From positions 496,001 to 560,000 of the forward strand of contig NZ_JBHUOV010000001.1 in the NCBI RefSeq assembly GCF_042686125.1: 64,000 bases of DNA. Reading direction: 5' to 3'. A model generated the notes under the pieces. The model did no database searches. It was not told the DNA's origin and saw nothing but the letters and a program-made list of their open reading frames with translations. Each line of letters opens with the position of its first letter. The stretch's first letter is position 1. A program made the translations under genes and the position numbers. The DNA is from Oceanihabitans iliipiscarium (GTDB taxonomy: Bacteria > Bacteroidota > Bacteroidia > Flavobacteriales > Flavobacteriaceae). Positions 1 to 6,758 of the stretch are shown piece after piece.

Positions 1-440
1 TTCTCATCTTCAATCAGTTTGTTGAATTGTTCTGCACCTACGTGAATCCCTTTATTTCGAACATCAAAAGTATCATCATTCAAACCGTCTGCGACAATCT
101 TTTGGCGAACTTTTACTTTCAATTTTAAAAACGACATATTATCTTGCTCAATAGCAATATTTAGTCGAATATCTTTTAAGAAATCTATCGTATCTAAGTG
201 GTTTTTAAAGGTTTCAAATTGATCCGCTGGAAGAGAGAGTTGACCATTAATTCCTTCATGAGCGACATATATTCTACCCAGAACATCTATTGCATTCCAA
301 GTTAAAAACAAGTGGTCTCTAAACTCTTGAGGGTTTTCAATTTTTGCGTACTGATAGAAAGAAAGTGTTAATCGGTCTTTTCCTGCCTTTTCGATTAATG
401 CTGCTCTTTCCTTAGCACTTAAGGTATTGTACAGTTGCAT
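1..440 (-). CDS. trhO: tRNA uridine(34) 5-hydroxylase TrhO, rhodanese family (N-terminal part, cut by window edge)
   Basis: The minus strand is open from an ATG at 438-440 to the window edge, giving 146 residues that begin MQLYNTLSAKER. The stretch includes a YVAHEGINGQLS-like segment and a KVRQKIVADGL segment, both characteristic of the N-terminal domain of the YceA/TrhO family. Family members hydroxylate uridine 34 of certain tRNAs with oxygen. The catalytic rhodanese domain with its cysteine would lie to the left of this window and is not seen. The gene stands alone here; the hairpin at 518-548 lies upstream of it and insulates it from the small peptide gene. The family call is from recognition, without alignment. 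Confidence 0.85.
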   Translation of the reverse strand, partial: MQLYNTLSAKERAALIEKAGKDRLTLSFYQYAKIENPQEFRDHLFLTWNAIDVLGRIYVAHEGINGQLSLPADQFETFKNHLDTIDFLKDIRLNIAIEQDNMSFLKLKVKVRQKIVADGLNDDTFDVRNKGIHVGAEQFNKLIEDE

Positions 441-517
441 GCTATACTAATTTTAAGGTTAAAGAATAAATTTTTGCAAATATAACACTTTTAAGTGAGT
501 TACGATTTAGTATAAAA

Positions 518-548
518 AAAAGCACTTTAGACTTTCTAAAGTGCTTTT
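518..548 (-). terminator. intrinsic terminator of the small peptide transcript
   Basis: A perfect 14-bp stem (518-531 with 535-548, three-base loop) is followed on the minus strand by seven T residues. It lies about 60 bases beyond the stop codon of the 28-codon gene at 609-695 and upstream of trhO, so it best ends that small transcript. T residues also flank it on the plus strand, so it could work in both directions. Confidence 0.75.
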
Positions 549-608
549 AATAGACTAACTCGTTATTAATATTTTTTAATTATTTAAAATTTCAAAATAT
601 TTTACGAG

Positions 609-695
609 TTAACCTCCATCGGCTTTACAATTGCTGTTTACAAATACTGCAACTGAAACGCCTAATGCTTTAATAGATTTTTTAAAAAATTTCAT
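609..695 (-). CDS. 28-residue peptide of unknown function under a candidate ECF promoter
   Basis: Not a family I recognise. The ORF runs from ATG at 693-695 to TAA at 609-611 and encodes 28 residues: a basic start (MKFFKKSIKA), a hydrophobic middle (LGVSVAVFV) and a polar tail (NSNCKADGG) with a single cysteine. That resembles a short secreted or membrane-inserted peptide; the residues before the cysteine are not a normal lipobox. An AAAGG-like purine run lies about ten bases upstream of the ATG. What makes it credible as a gene is its setting: a candidate ECF promoter at 785-814 points at it with a leader of roughly 85 bases, and a strong terminator follows at 518-548, so a transcript of about 260 nt would carry only this ORF. 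The 3' region also has arms TAACTCG/CGAGTTA (556-562, 605-611). It could instead be mainly a small regulatory RNA. Confidence 0.5.
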   Translation of the reverse strand: MKFFKKSIKALGVSVAVFVNSNCKADGG

Positions 696-784
696 AGCTT
701 CTACACCTTTAATGTTAAACTAATCGTTGTTTAAAAGCGAGTTAATAATTCTTTTTCATAGCTAAAATTTCCCCACTTTATATA

Positions 785-814
785 GTAGATGCAAAAAGTA
801 CGAAAAGGTTGCGT
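785..814 (-). promoter_or_regulatory. candidate ECF-sigma promoter reading left (left arm of recA-flanking inverted repeat)
   Basis: On the minus strand this 30-base element matches 27 of 30 bases of the element at 1928-1957. It carries GCAACC (812-807) and GCATCTA (792-786) separated by 14 bases, an arrangement like the -35 and -10 of ECF sigma promoters. The predicted start is near 779, upstream of the small peptide gene. The assignment to the sigma factor at 2412-2963 is inferred from the matching copy in front of that factor's own operon. Confidence 0.55.
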
Positions 815-821
815 CAGAAAA

Positions 822-855
822 TTGTAATATGCTAAAAGAAATGTTATTTTAGCAT
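822..855 (+). promoter_or_regulatory. recA promoter overlapped by a perfect 9-bp dyad (candidate operator)
   Basis: TTG (822-824), a 20-base spacer and TATTTTAG (845-852) fit the Bacteroidota housekeeping promoter with one mismatch to TAnnTTTG. A perfect inverted repeat, ATGCTAAAA (829-837) and TTTTAGCAT (847-855), covers the spacer and the -7 box. This is where a repressor would block the promoter. The predicted start lies about 20 bases before the recA ATG. Which protein might bind is unknown; no lexA lies in the window. Confidence 0.5.
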
Positions 856-880
856 CTCTTACACGAATAAATTTATACAA

Positions 881-1888
881 ATGAGCAACGAAAAAGAAGC
901 GAAATTAAAAGCCCTTAAATTAACATTAGATAAATTAGATAAGGCATATGGAAAAGGAACAGTAATGAAAATGAGTGACCAGGCTATTGTTGATGTAGAT
1001 GCTATTTCTTCAGGCTCATTAGGCTTAGATATTGCATTAGGCGTAGGTGGTTATCCTAGAGGTCGTGTTATTGAAATATATGGTCCAGAATCTTCTGGTA
1101 AAACAACATTAACTTTACACGCTATTGCTGAAGCACAAAAAGCAGGAGGTATTGCTGCTTTTATTGATGCAGAACATGCTTTTGACAGATTTTATGCTGA
1201 AAATTTAGGTGTAGATATTGAAAATTTAATCATTTCTCAGCCAGATAATGGTGAACAAGCTCTAGAAATTGCTGATAATTTAATTCGATCTGGAGCCATA
1301 GACATTGTTGTTATAGATTCTGTAGCGGCTTTAACGCCTAAAAGTGAAATTGAAGGTGAAATGGGAGATTCTAAAATGGGATTACATGCACGTTTAATGT
1401 CTCAGGCTTTACGTAAATTAACAGCTTCTATTAGTAAAACTGGCTCTACTGTAATTTTTATTAACCAGTTAAGAGAAAAAATTGGTGTGATGTTTGGAAA
1501 CCCTGAAACTACAACTGGAGGAAATGCTCTTAAGTTTTACGCCTCTGTTCGTTTAGACATTCGCCGTTCTACTCAAATTAAAAATACAGATGGTAGCATA
1601 CAAGGGAATAAAACCAGAGTGAAAGTAGTAAAAAATAAAGTCGCTCCTCCTTTTAAACTTGCTGAGTTTGATATTATGTATGGTGAAGGTGTTTCTAAAG
1701 TTGGAGAAATATTAGATATTGCTGTCGAGTATGAAATTATTAAAAAAAGTGGGTCATGGTTTAGCTATGATGACACTAAACTTGGACAAGGTCGAGATGC
1801 TGTAAAATCCATTATAAAAGATAATCCAGAACTGCTAGATGAACTGGAAGAAAAAATAAAAAAAGCGCTTAAAGAAGCTAAAGCATAA
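881..1888 (+). CDS. recA: recombinase RecA
   Basis: 335 residues, the usual length for the family. RecA polymerises on single-stranded DNA, catalyses homologous strand exchange and acts in recombinational repair. Walker A is GPESSGKT at residues 68-75. The conserved NQLREKIGVMFGNPETTTGG region, which covers DNA-binding loop L2, is present, and the C-terminus is acidic and lysine-rich. The ATG at 881 gives the family's normal short N-terminus and sits about 20 bases after the predicted start of transcription. The gene is monocistronic, with its own candidate operator upstream and a strong terminator downstream. It is bracketed by two ECF-type promoters that both point away from it, so it appears not to belong to that regulon. 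Confidence 0.98.
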   Translation: MSNEKEAKLKALKLTLDKLDKAYGKGTVMKMSDQAIVDVDAISSGSLGLDIALGVGGYPRGRVIEIYGPESSGKTTLTLHAIAEAQKAGGIAAFIDAEHAFDRFYAENLGVDIENLIISQPDNGEQALEIADNLIRSGAIDIVVIDSVAALTPKSEIEGEMGDSKMGLHARLMSQALRKLTASISKTGSTVIFINQLREKIGVMFGNPETTTGGNALKFYASVRLDIRRSTQIKNTDGSIQGNKTRVKVVKNKVAPPFKLAEFDIMYGEGVSKVGEILDIAVEYEIIKKSGSWFSYDDTKLGQGRDAVKSIIKDNPELLDELEEKIKKALKEAKA

Positions 1889-1891
1889 ACT

Positions 1892-1920
1892 AAAACCCGA
1901 AATATTTCGGGTTTTTTTTA
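1892..1920 (+). terminator. recA intrinsic terminator
   Basis: A palindrome AAAACCCGAA.TATT.TTCGGGTTTT centred at 1903/1904 begins four bases after the recA stop and is followed by a run of eight T. It separates recA from the ECF operon. Confidence 0.9.
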
Positions 1921-1927
1921 TTTTTAT

Positions 1928-1957
1928 ACGCAACCTTTTAGTGTTTTTTGCATCTAC
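1928..1957 (+). promoter_or_regulatory. candidate ECF-sigma promoter of the lipoprotein-sigma-antisigma operon (right arm of inverted repeat)
   Basis: GCAACC (1930-1935), 14 bases, then GCATCTA (1950-1956). The 30-base element is 27/30 identical to the reverse complement of 785-814. Its position 33 bases before the ATG at 1990 suits a promoter. Because the operon encodes an ECF sigma factor, the simplest reading is positive autoregulation. This is inference from repeat structure and position; there is no direct evidence of a transcription start. Confidence 0.6.
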
Positions 1958-1989
1958 AAAGTACACATGTGTTTTTAAATTATTAAAAA

Positions 1990-2397
1990 ATGAAAAAAAT
2001 ATTATTTATTCTATTCGCTTTAAGCTTGTACTCCTGCAGTTTAGGAGATGACGGTATAAATACACATACTGAGCTGCTTCCTGTTGAAAGCGCCATTCTA
2101 CCTGAAGAGTTTATCCTAGGTAACTTACATCTCATTAAATTAACCTATTTAAGACCCTCAACATGTCATGCTTATAATGATATATATTATGTTGCAGATT
2201 CAAACGAAAGAACTGTAGCTATTGTTACAACTGTATTTGAAAATAATGATTGTGAGGAGATTTCGGCTGAATTAGAAGCAGAATTTAATTTTAGAGCAAC
2301 AGAACTAGGTTCCTATATTTTTAAATTTTGGCAAGGAACAGATGACACAGGAGAAGATCTTTTTGTGACTTATGAAATTCCTGTTGTAGAAGAATAA
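1990..2397 (+). CDS. predicted small lipoprotein, first gene of the ECF sigma operon
   Basis: 135 residues. A lipoprotein signal (MKKILFILFALSLYSC) puts the lipidated cysteine at residue 16, so the mature protein of about 120 residues should be anchored to a membrane facing the periplasm or the surface. It contains two further cysteines (near residues 56 and 86) that could form a disulfide, and ends in an acidic tail. I do not recognise a named domain. It is followed after 14 bases by the ECF sigma factor and lies directly downstream of the candidate ECF promoter, so it is probably both a target of that regulator and part of its sensing or output. A role as the sensed envelope protein is only a guess. 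Confidence 0.8.
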   Translation: MKKILFILFALSLYSCSLGDDGINTHTELLPVESAILPEEFILGNLHLIKLTYLRPSTCHAYNDIYYVADSNERTVAIVTTVFENNDCEEISAELEAEFNFRATELGSYIFKFWQGTDDTGEDLFVTYEIPVVEE

Positions 2398-2411
2398 TGT
2401 TTAATTAACAC

Positions 2412-2963
2412 ATGTATCATGTGAGTTTAAATCAACTCATACAAAAATGTAGTAATAATGATACCAAAGCACAAAGTGAACTATACCAACTCTTTTCGAG
2501 TAAACTGTTTGCGCTTTGCTTAAAGTATTCAAGAAATTACGTAGAAGCAGAAGACAATCTGCAAGATGCGTTTGTGACTATTTTTAATAAAATATCACAA
2601 TATAATAATAAAGGTTCTTTTGAAGGTTGGCTCAAACGAATTACAATAAATACTGCTTTGCAGTGCTACAGAAACAAAGGTGTTTTTGATATTGTAAATG
2701 AAGATTTAATTGAAGATGTTGTTATTGAAATAGAAGATGATGACATTACTATTGATTATCTGTTAGGAATTATTCAAGAATTACCAGACAGATATAGATT
2801 AGTTTTTAATCTTTATGTATTGGATGGTTATTCTCATAAAGATATTGCTAGCATGTTAAACATAACCACTGGAACCTCAAAATCTAATCTAGCTCGTGCT
2901 AGACAGGTTTTAAAAGATAAAATAGAACATTATAAAACGAGTTTAAACTCGCAAACATTATAA
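2412..2963 (+). CDS. ECF-type RNA polymerase sigma factor
   Basis: 183 residues with the two domains of an ECF sigma factor. Region 2 lies at about residues 20-90, with the typical ARDAFVT-like stretch EDNLQDAFVTIFNKI and an FEGWLKRITINTA segment. Region 4 lies at about residues 115-170, with ELPDRYRLVFNLYVLDGYSHKDIA and a helix-turn-helix ending NLARARQVL. Such factors direct core RNA polymerase to a few promoters when released by a membrane anti-sigma factor. The start at 2412 follows the lipoprotein gene by 14 bases. The next gene begins at the base after this stop, so the two are probably translated together. The 30-base elements at 785-814 and 1928-1957 are its likely promoters. Confidence 0.92.
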   Translation: MYHVSLNQLIQKCSNNDTKAQSELYQLFSSKLFALCLKYSRNYVEAEDNLQDAFVTIFNKISQYNNKGSFEGWLKRITINTALQCYRNKGVFDIVNEDLIEDVVIEIEDDDITIDYLLGIIQELPDRYRLVFNLYVLDGYSHKDIASMLNITTGTSKSNLARARQVLKDKIEHYKTSLNSQTL

Positions 2964-4856
2964 ATGAGTAATAAAAAACATATCGATCGCGTTTTTCAAG
3001 AAAAACTAAAAGACTTTGAAGCTACACCTAGCCCTAAAGTTTGGAAGAGCATTAAAGGAGAGCTAGAATCAACGAATAAAGATAAAAAAGTGTACCCTAT
3101 ATGGTTACGCATAGCTGGTATTGCAGCCTTGTTGCTAATACTACTTACTGTTGGAAATGCAATAGTTTCGAATACTAGTGATTCTAAAGATCACAAAGTG
3201 GTAGATACTGAAAAGCCTGAAAATAATTCAGAAGCAATATCTAATCCTCAAAATTCAAACGCTAATATTTTAACAGAAGACCCTCTTAATTCTACTGAAA
3301 ATAAAGCTTTAACCGAATCTAATCTATCAGAAATAGATCATGAAACTTTAAATCCGAAAAACAATAAAACTACTTCTACTTCAGAATTTAATAATACTTC
3401 TGTTGTTGCATCAAATAAAAATTCGGCTTCTCAAGATTATAACACTACTCATTTAACGTCAAATAAAACACTACAAGACAAAATACAAAGCCCTACTGTT
3501 GTAACTCAATCTAATAAAGTGGCTTCTACTTCTAGTCAGAAACCAAATCACGTCAACACAAATAATCCTATTGTAGTTAAAAATTCAAAAGATGTAATAA
3601 GAAAGAATCTGAATACGATTAATGACGCTTCAGAAAGTCGTATTGCAGGTCAAAAAAATCTTGAAGACTCAAGTGCTAACGCAATTAAATCTACACCTTC
3701 TGAAAGGCTTGCTCAAAATAATTCAGATAAACAACTTAACACCTCAAGTTCTTTACCTGAATATGATGAGAATTCTAAAATAACAACTACAAATAATTCT
3801 AATAAGAAAAGAGATTTATATGGTGTTAATGTCCCTTCTGAAAGTACTATTGAAAACCAAGTAAATCCTAAAAACTCTGATGGTAAAATATCCTCTACGA
3901 CTATTGAGGGAATTGCTCAAAACAACACAGAAAAACAAGACAATTCGTTGCCTGAATTTGACAAAGAAAAAGCGGATGCTGTTCTAAAAAACACTTCAAA
4001 AGATGTCATTGCAGAAGCAAATAATACAGAAGATAAAGAAGAAGAAATAACAGCTAGTGATGAAACTCAAGAAGAGTCGCCATCTATTGAAGAAGAAATC
4101 GCTAAAGTTGAAGATATTATTGAAAAAGAAGAAGAAAAAGTAGACAGGTGGCAAGTTTATGCAAACGTTGCGCCTGTTTACTATAATACTCTTGGCAAAG
4201 GCTCTCACATTGATGATGAATTTGTAGAAAACTCTAAAAGTGGAGAAATTAACATGAGCTATGGTGTTAATGTCAGTTATGCATTAAGTAAAAAATTAAA
4301 ATTAAGAGCTGGTTTTAACTCATTAGATTTAAGTTATGACACAGATAATGTTATCTTATATGAAAGCGTTGGAAATAACAATAATGGCGCACAACCAAGA
4401 AATTTAAATTTAAATACAACAGGGCAATCTTTTTCAGCCATTAGTGCTTCAAATATAGGTGCGCAACAACTTGGTAGTGTTATTGGTGGAAATGTAAATG
4501 CAGCTATTAGTCAGCGTTTAGCTTATTATGAAGTCCCTCTAGAACTTGAGTATAATTTAGTAAATCGCAAATTAGGGGTTAACGTTATTGGAGGGTTCAG
4601 TACTTTCATTTTAAATGACAATAAAGTTTATTCAGAATTTGATGGCTATAAAACACATGTAGGTGAAGCGAATAATATTAATGATGTTAGTTTTAGTGGA
4701 AACTTAGGTTTAGGCCTTGATTATAAATTTTCAAATAAGATTAAGTTAAATGTACAACCAACCTTTAAATATCAGTTTAATGCTTATGAAAATACTTCAG
4801 GTAATTTCAGGCCTTATATTGTTGGTATTTATACTGGGTTGAGTTACAAGTTTTAG
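2964..4856 (+). CDS. anti-sigma/outer-membrane beta-barrel fusion protein
   Basis: 630 residues in three parts. Residues 1-45 are a short cytoplasmic helix-rich segment that could hold the sigma factor. Residues 46-69 form one membrane helix (IAGIAALLLILLTVGNAIV). Residues 70 to about 390 are a low-complexity linker rich in Asn, Ser, Thr and Lys and acidic near its end, which could span the periplasm. Residues from about 395 to the end resemble an outer-membrane beta-barrel (alternating polar and aromatic strands, C-terminal Phe). Genes with this build commonly follow ECF sigma genes in Bacteroidota. The ATG directly follows the sigma stop. The design suggests a single protein linking the outer membrane to a cytoplasmic sigma factor. 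Anti-sigma activity is inferred from context, since no ZAS zinc motif is visible. Confidence 0.8.
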   Translation: MSNKKHIDRVFQEKLKDFEATPSPKVWKSIKGELESTNKDKKVYPIWLRIAGIAALLLILLTVGNAIVSNTSDSKDHKVVDTEKPENNSEAISNPQNSNANILTEDPLNSTENKALTESNLSEIDHETLNPKNNKTTSTSEFNNTSVVASNKNSASQDYNTTHLTSNKTLQDKIQSPTVVTQSNKVASTSSQKPNHVNTNNPIVVKNSKDVIRKNLNTINDASESRIAGQKNLEDSSANAIKSTPSERLAQNNSDKQLNTSSSLPEYDENSKITTTNNSNKKRDLYGVNVPSESTIENQVNPKNSDGKISSTTIEGIAQNNTEKQDNSLPEFDKEKADAVLKNTSKDVIAEANNTEDKEEEITASDETQEESPSIEEEIAKVEDIIEKEEEKVDRWQVYANVAPVYYNTLGKGSHIDDEFVENSKSGEINMSYGVNVSYALSKKLKLRAGFNSLDLSYDTDNVILYESVGNNNNGAQPRNLNLNTTGQSFSAISASNIGAQQLGSVIGGNVNAAISQRLAYYEVPLELEYNLVNRKLGVNVIGGFSTFILNDNKVYSEFDGYKTHVGEANNINDVSFSGNLGLGLDYKFSNKIKLNVQPTFKYQFNAYENTSGNFRPYIVGIYTGLSYKF

Positions 4857-4920
4857 TTTTTTAGTTGGTTAGATTGATTGTTATTCCGAATACAAATTCA
4901 GAAAAGCAATGATGACAAGA

Positions 4921-4950
4921 AAGCTGCTCTGTGCCAAGAGCGGCTTTTTT
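4921..4950 (+). terminator. terminator of the ECF operon
   Basis: GCTGCTCT and AGAGCGGC pair as an 8-bp stem (one G-T) with a six-base loop, followed by TTTTTT. It lies 65 bases after the stop of the anti-sigma/barrel gene. The converging plsC gene ends inside its T tract at 4949. Confidence 0.8.
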
Positions 4951-5686
4951 ATGTATTAAAGGTTTTAAGCTGATTAAGAATAATCGTTCTAGATTGGCTG
5001 TTAATTGCTTTAGTATCCTGAATGGTCAACCCTTTAGTATGAATAAACTTATGAATTTTAGCTCTCATCTTTCCTGGACCTCCACTAAAGAAGGTATATG
5101 AAAATCGCTTTTTGTTATCTGCAAAAGTTAATGGCACAATTGGTATTTGATGATTTATAGCCAAGCGAAAAGCACCATCTTTAAAATCGGCTAACATGAT
5201 ATCTTCACCAGGAACCATTCCTTCTGGAAAAATACAAATACTCAAGCCTTGTTTAAGCCGTTTTTGTGCTCTCAAAAACACCGCTTTTCTACTGCGTTCA
5301 CTGGTTCTATCTACTAAAATACATGTGCGTTTATAGAAAAAGCCAAACAGAGGTATCTTTCCTAATTCTTTTTTACCAACAAATACAAATGGATTTTTAA
5401 CAGCAACTAGCATAAGCATGATATCAGCCATAGAAGTGTGATTAGCAATAAACATATAGCTTTTGTCTAATTCTGGTGTTTCCTCACGCTTAATAATCCA
5501 TCTAAAACCCATTCCTATTAAAATACATTTGGCCCATAAACGTGCAATCTTAAAAAAGAAAGGATACCATTCTTCTCTTAAAATTGAAATCACAAGAACA
5601 GGAAAAAGGACAAGAATTGGTAATGCCACCATAATGTAAAACCAAATACGATAGAAAACCCAAAAAAGAGACTTAAAAAGCTTCAT
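4949..5686 (-). CDS. plsC: 1-acyl-sn-glycerol-3-phosphate acyltransferase (PlsC family)
   Basis: About 245 residues. The protein has the acyltransferase signature NHTSMAD (the HX4D catalytic pair) and the downstream glycerol-phosphate-binding block FPEGMVPGED. N-terminal hydrophobic segments (IMVALPILVLFPVLVISIL) would anchor it in the inner membrane. The family acylates lysophosphatidic acid to phosphatidic acid in phospholipid synthesis. I chose the ATG at 5686; an in-frame TTG at 5695 adds only three residues. The gene is transcribed away from trpS, and its end overlaps the terminator of the converging ECF operon. An ornithine-lipid or other lysolipid acyltransferase of the same superfamily cannot be excluded. 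Confidence 0.88.
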   Translation of the reverse strand: MKLFKSLFWVFYRIWFYIMVALPILVLFPVLVISILREEWYPFFFKIARLWAKCILIGMGFRWIIKREETPELDKSYMFIANHTSMADIMLMLVAVKNPFVFVGKKELGKIPLFGFFYKRTCILVDRTSERSRKAVFLRAQKRLKQGLSICIFPEGMVPGEDIMLADFKDGAFRLAINHQIPIVPLTFADNKKRFSYTFFSGGPGKMRAKIHKFIHTKGLTIQDTKAINSQSRTIILNQLKTFNT

Positions 5687-5733
5687 AGTTTTCAAAACTA
5701 AATAAATTTATTGAGCTATTCTATTAAAAAAAT

Positions 5734-5741
5734 TACCTTTG
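5734..5741 (+). promoter_or_regulatory. trpS promoter -7 element TACCTTTG
   Basis: TACCTTTG matches the Bacteroidota -7 consensus TAnnTTTG exactly and predicts a transcription start near 5747, about 43 bases before the trpS ATG. It overlaps the in-frame TTG at 5739, which argues that TTG is not the translation start. Confidence 0.6.
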
Positions 5742-5765
5742 TTTTTAAGTTTAACATTAATACCA

Positions 5766-5783
5766 TTTCCGCTGTTGCGGAAA
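5766..5783 (+). promoter_or_regulatory. hairpin in the trpS leader next to the start codon
   Basis: TTTCCGC (5766-5772) and GCGGAAA (5777-5783) form a perfect 7-bp stem with a four-base loop, ending six bases before the trpS ATG. A stable stem this close to the start could control translation. No Trp-codon leader peptide is apparent. Confidence 0.45.
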
Positions 5784-5789
5784 GTAAAC

Positions 5790-6758
5790 ATGACAAGAAT
5801 TTTAACAGGAATACAAAGTACTGGAACTCCGCATTTAGGGAATATTTTAGGCGCCATAATGCCTGCAATCGAAATGGCTAAAAACGATAAAAATGAATCG
5901 TTTTTTTTTATTGCTAACTTGCATACTTTAACACAAATAAAAGATGCTGAAACCTTAAGAAAAAACACTTATTCTACAGCTGCAACTTGGTTAGCTTTTG
6001 GTTTAGACATCAATACATCTGTGTTTTACAGACAAAGCGACATTCCACAAGTTACAGAGTTATCATGGTATTTGTCTTGTTTTTTTCCATACCAACGTTT
6101 GACGTTAGCTCATGGTTTTAAAGATAAAGCAGATCGATTAGACGATGTTAATTCTGGTTTGTTTACCTATCCTATGCTTATGGCTGCTGATATTTTATTG
6201 TATGATGCTGATGTTATTCCCGTTGGAAAAGACCAGCTACAACACATAGAAATGACACGTGATGTTGCTTCGCGTTTTCATGCAAAAATGGGAGACACTT
6301 TTGTACTTCCTGAAGCTAATCTGAAAAAAGACACCATGTTGATTCCAGGAACAGATGGAGCAAAAATGAGTAAAAGTAGAAAGAACTTTATCAATATCTT
6401 TTTAGACGATAAAAAATTGCGCAAACAAATCATGTCTATAGAAACCGATAGTACAGCCTTAGAAGACCCTAAGGATTGGAAAACTTGTAATTGTTTTGCC
6501 TTATATAATATCTTGGCTTCTGATGCTGATGTAGAAACCATGAAAGCCAATTACAAAAATGGAGGTTATGGTTATGGTCATGCGAAGCAAGCTTTGTTTG
6601 AACTTATTGTTGAGAAATTTGCAGAACCTCGTGAACGCTATACCTATTATATGAATAATTTAAACGAAATAGATAAAGCCCTTGCTATTGGTGCTAAAAA
6701 AGCAACTCTAGTTGCTGATGCGGTTTTACAACGTGTACGCGCTAAGGTTGGATATTAA
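5790..6758 (+). CDS. trpS: tryptophanyl-tRNA synthetase
   Basis: 322 residues from ATG 5790, starting MTRILTGIQSTGTPHLGN. This class I synthetase charges tRNA-Trp. The HIGH-equivalent motif is TPHLGN near residue 13 and the KMSKS motif is AKMSKSRKN near residue 190. The GKDQLQHIEMTRD block, typical of TrpRS, lies between them. An upstream TTG at 5739 keeps the frame open but overlaps the -7 promoter box, so the shorter form is preferred. The gene overlaps the end of the convergent dprA by four bases. The hairpin in its leader is the only sign of special regulation. Confidence 0.97.
   Translation: MTRILTGIQSTGTPHLGNILGAIMPAIEMAKNDKNESFFFIANLHTLTQIKDAETLRKNTYSTAATWLAFGLDINTSVFYRQSDIPQVTELSWYLSCFFPYQRLTLAHGFKDKADRLDDVNSGLFTYPMLMAADILLYDADVIPVGKDQLQHIEMTRDVASRFHAKMGDTFVLPEANLKKDTMLIPGTDGAKMSKSRKNFINIFLDDKKLRKQIMSIETDSTALEDPKDWKTCNCFALYNILASDADVETMKANYKNGGYGYGHAKQALFELIVEKFAEPRERYTYYMNNLNEIDKALAIGAKKATLVADAVLQRVRAKVGY

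Noticed and set aside
742..759. Five-codon ORF in the leader of the 28-codon gene
   Set aside because: Too short to support as an upstream peptide; it could arise by chance in AT-rich sequence.
3996..4208. 70-residue Phe-rich ORF on the minus strand
   Set aside because: It is a mirror of the acidic GAA-rich linker of the anti-sigma/barrel gene and has no independent signals.
5739..5789. In-frame TTG as a longer trpS start
   Set aside because: It overlaps the exact -7 promoter box TACCTTTG, and the added residues do not resemble the family.
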